Below, in pieces: positions 6,240-7,538 of a stretch of DNA of 7,538 nucleotides (position 1 is its first letter; every line of letters begins with the position of its first letter). The translations under genes and the position numbers were made by a program. The stretch covers positions 1-7,538 of the forward strand of contig JABMMH010000061.1 of the NCBI GenBank assembly GCA_013205645.1, in the 5' to 3' direction. Origin of the DNA: Polaromonas sp. (GTDB lineage: Bacteria > Pseudomonadota > Gammaproteobacteria > Burkholderiales > Burkholderiaceae_C). The notes beneath the pieces are model-generated. The model did not search any database, was not told the DNA's origin, and saw only the letters and a program-made list of their open reading frames with translations.

Positions 6240-6500
6240 ATGGCAAAAGAAGAACTGATTGAAATGCACGGTCTGGTAGAAGAAGTTCTGCCTGACTCGC
6301 GTTTTCGCGTCACGCTGGACAACGGCCACAAGTTGGTGGCTTACACCTCTGGCAAGATGCGTAAGAACCACATCCGCATCTTGGCGGGTGACCAGGTGTC
6401 CCTGGAACTCTCACCTTACGACCTGAGCAAAGGCCGCATCACGTTCCGGCACATTGCGGGTCGTGCACCCGCAGGCTCTTCGCGTCCACCTTCGCGTTGA
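6240..6500 (+). CDS. infA: Translation initiation factor IF-1, extended paralogue
   Basis: This 86-residue S1/OB-fold protein binds the 30S A site during initiation. Family blocks are [20 protein letters not shown] (1-20), [20 protein letters not shown] (21-40), [20 protein letters not shown] (41-60), and [12 protein letters not shown] (61-72). Canonical IF-1 is about 72 residues; here a basic Pro/Ser/Arg-rich tail ([14 protein letters not shown]) follows the OB fold. It is also not next to rpmJ/rpsM as in the usual ribosomal cluster. Betaproteobacteria commonly carry a second, longer infA of this type in addition to the ribosomal-cluster copy, so this is probably that paralogue. The start is set by a strong TAAGGAG (6225-6231), 8 nt before the ATG. 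A strong terminator follows at 6571-6595. Identification is secure; the paralogue status and any cold-shock role are inference. Confidence 0.95.
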   Translation: MAKEELIEMHGLVEEVLPDSRFRVTLDNGHKLVAYTSGKMRKNHIRILAGDQVSLELSPYDLSKGRITFRHIAGRAPAGSSRPPSR

Positions 6501-6501
6501 T

Positions 6502-6545
6502 CCCTTCGCCAAGGGTAGCGCGGCTTCGTGCTGCAGGCTGCCCTT
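6502..6545 (+). other. Two mutually exclusive hairpins after infA
   Basis: CCCTT-cgcc-AAGGG (6502-6515) begins 2 nt after the infA stop. Its 3' arm is also the first half of a longer hairpin: AAGGGTAGC (6511-6519) with GCTGCCCTT (6537-6545), one G-T pair, enclosing GCGGC-ttcgt-GCTGC (6520-6534). Only one of the two can form at a time. They may protect the mRNA 3' end or influence the terminator downstream. Confidence 0.5.
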
Positions 6546-6570
6546 AGCTATTTTGTTGCTCTCCTTGAAC

Positions 6571-6595
6571 CGGCTGCCTTTGGGCAGCCGTTTTT
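6571..6595 (+). terminator. Intrinsic terminator downstream of infA
   Basis: CGGCTGCC (6571-6578) and GGCAGCCG (6583-6590) form a perfect 8-bp GC-rich stem with a 4-nt loop (TTTG), followed at once by five T's (6591-6595). This is a textbook Rho-independent terminator, 70 nt after the infA stop, and it separates infA from the KGG gene. Confidence 0.9.
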
Positions 6596-6748
6596 CGTGG
6601 CCTCCTGCCGCCAATGCCGCAGTTGCATCGCTCAATGTCTTAGTCCTACAAGATCCGTGGTCGCTTACTGACGCGCTTAGTCCAGCTTTTTTTTAAACTG
6701 AACAGGCGCTTCAAATCAAGCAACTTCAACGTCAATCAGGAGTCTTTC

Positions 6749-6976
6749 ATGAGTTCAGAAAATCCAAGTCAAAAAGCGACATCCAAGCGCGGCTTCGCAT
6801 CGATGGACCCTCAGCGGCAAAAAGAAATTGCCAGCTTGGGCGGCAAAGCGGCTCACGCCAGCGGCAAAGCCCATGAGTTCAACACCGCGGAGGCGCGTGA
6901 AGCTGGTCGCAAAGGGGGGCGTGCTGGTCGCCGTTCAGCATCGGGTGGCAGCGCTGCAATCGAATCCTTATCATAA
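6749..6976 (+). CDS. KGG-repeat stress-induced protein (GsiB/Con-10 type)
   Basis: This 75-residue, strongly hydrophilic protein carries the KGG family pattern. GFASMDPQRQKEIASLGGKA (15-34) is followed by AHASGKAHEFNTAEAREAGR and KGGRAGRR. The repeated helix-plus-GGK/KGG unit, rich in Lys, Gly, Ala and Glu, is typical of small general-stress proteins related to Bacillus GsiB and fungal Con-10. They are thought to be intrinsically disordered protectants induced by starvation, desiccation or heat. The start is well supported by AGGAG at 6738-6742, 6 nt before the ATG. The stop is TAA at 6974-6976. It has its own transcription unit after the infA terminator. I could not define its promoter in 6596-6748, where a run of eight T's (6687-6694) is the only notable feature. 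Molecular function is unproven for the family. Confidence 0.9.
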   Translation: MSSENPSQKATSKRGFASMDPQRQKEIASLGGKAAHASGKAHEFNTAEAREAGRKGGRAGRRSASGGSAAIESLS

Positions 6977-7022
6977 TGAGCCCCCATTGATGCAGGCAGC
7001 TTGGCGGTAGAAGCGGAATAGT

Positions 7023-7043
7023 CTGATGACCCGTTACCATCAG
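7023..7043 (+). other. Small hairpin between the KGG gene and the AI-2E family gene
   Basis: CTGATG (7023-7028) and CATCAG (7038-7043) form a perfect 6-bp stem with a 9-nt loop. There is no T-run, so it is not an obvious terminator. A 6-bp match over this distance can occur by chance. Nothing else recognisable was seen in the 101-bp gap 6977-7077. Confidence 0.3.
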
Positions 7044-7077
7044 CCGTATCGCTCACCGCTCAACATTGATACGCCGC

Positions 7078-7538
7078 ATGAAAAAGCCCAACGCCGCCAA
7101 CGTCAGTTCTTTTGAAAATAAATTTTTCGTCCTGCTCTTGCTGGTGGTGTCTTTGGGCTTTTTATGGGTGCTGTCGCCGTTTTATGGCGCGGTCTTTTGG
7201 GGGGCGGTCTTTGCCATTGTGTTTGCGCCCTTGCACGCTCGCTTGTTGAGAGTCATGCCGACGCGGCGCACGCTGACAGCTACCTTGGCGTTGCTGTTCA
7301 TTTTGTTGTTGGTCATATTCCCCTTGGGTTTGCTCAGCGCCTTGTTGGTGCAAGAGTCGGGGGTGGTCTTTCAGCGGCTGCAAACCGGCGAGTTGAACTT
7401 CAGCCTTTACTTTCAGCAAATTTACGAAGCTTTGCCGGGCTGGGTGACGGGGCTATTGGGCCGCTTTGGCCTGACTGACATGGCCTTGGTCCAGGAGCGC
7501 ATTGCGGTCAGCCTGACGCAGGGCAGCCAGTTTTTTGC
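7078..7538 (+). CDS. AI-2E/PerM family (UPF0118) membrane protein, 5' part
   Basis: The first 153 codons of a polytopic membrane protein are visible, with no stop before the window ends. The protein begins MKKPNAANVSSFENKFFVLL. Hydrophobic segments lie at about 16-33, 36-52 and 68-91, with basic residues between the second and third (HARLLRVMPTRR). A long amphipathic, mostly soluble stretch follows (VQESGVVFQRLQTGELNFSL, then IYEALPGWVTGLLGRFGL). The SPFYGAVFWGAVFAIVFAPL segment and the layout of paired N-terminal helices, a third helix and then a large extramembrane domain are characteristic of the AI-2E transporter/PerM family. Members include the E. coli autoinducer-2 exporter TqsA, PerM, and Na+/H+ antiporter-like proteins; the substrate cannot be told here. 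The ATG at 7078 fits the hydrophilic N-terminus, but no clear Shine-Dalgarno precedes it. Full-length family members are about 350 residues. Confidence 0.88.
   Translation, partial: MKKPNAANVSSFENKFFVLLLLVVSLGFLWVLSPFYGAVFWGAVFAIVFAPLHARLLRVMPTRRTLTATLALLFILLLVIFPLGLLSALLVQESGVVFQRLQTGELNFSLYFQQIYEALPGWVTGLLGRFGLTDMALVQERIAVSLTQGSQFF

Noticed and set aside
7164..7478. 104-residue open frame inside the right-end membrane protein gene
   Set aside because: It is the +1 shadow of the AI-2E/PerM family frame, which begins at 7078 and has clear membrane-segment content.
1..7538. CRISPR arrays, tRNA or rRNA genes, insertion sequences
   Set aside because: No regularly spaced repeats, no tRNA-like cloverleaf, no transposase frames and no terminal inverted repeats were seen on reading both strands.

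Overview
This window reads as chromosomal DNA from a betaproteobacterium, most likely Burkholderiales and probably Comamonadaceae. That assignment is inferred from the moderately high GC content, the urease gene order with a small extra gene between ureA and ureB, and the extended IF-1 variant. No rRNA or other phylogenetic marker is present to confirm it.

Left part (1-924, minus strand): the start of a urease operon reading out of the window, in the order ureA (gamma), a 60-residue His-rich secreted or membrane mini-protein, ureB (beta), and the first 29 codons of ureC (alpha). The genes are tightly packed: 2 nt between ureA and the small gene, an ATGA overlap into ureB, and 33 nt to ureC.

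Centre (925-5582, plus strand, divergent from urease): a two-gene signalling operon. The first gene encodes a hybrid sensor kinase of about 1180 residues. Its input module is a complete 12-helix NCS1-type (nucleobase/hydantoin/allantoin transporter family) domain, followed by an eight-cysteine cluster, two more membrane helices, HisKA, HATPase and a receiver domain. The second gene overlaps it by ATGA and encodes a REC-(PAS-like)-LuxR response regulator. The 126-bp divergent intergenic region carries two back-to-back matches to sigma-54 (-24/-12) promoters, one facing ureA and one facing the kinase. Their -24 boxes form a perfect 7-bp inverted repeat. The simplest reading is a nitrogen-controlled module in which a transporter-like receptor senses urea or a related nitrogen compound and the regulator controls nitrogen-scavenging genes. 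The ligand and targets are inference.

Right part (5583-7538, plus strand): genes with a stress or cold-shock flavour. A roughly 370-nt non-coding stretch with several hairpins precedes a 78-residue protein of unknown function. This is followed by an infA paralogue (IF-1) with a C-terminal extension, a run of mutually exclusive hairpins ending in a strong intrinsic terminator, a KGG-repeat stress protein, and the 5' part of an AI-2E/PerM family membrane protein that runs off the window end.
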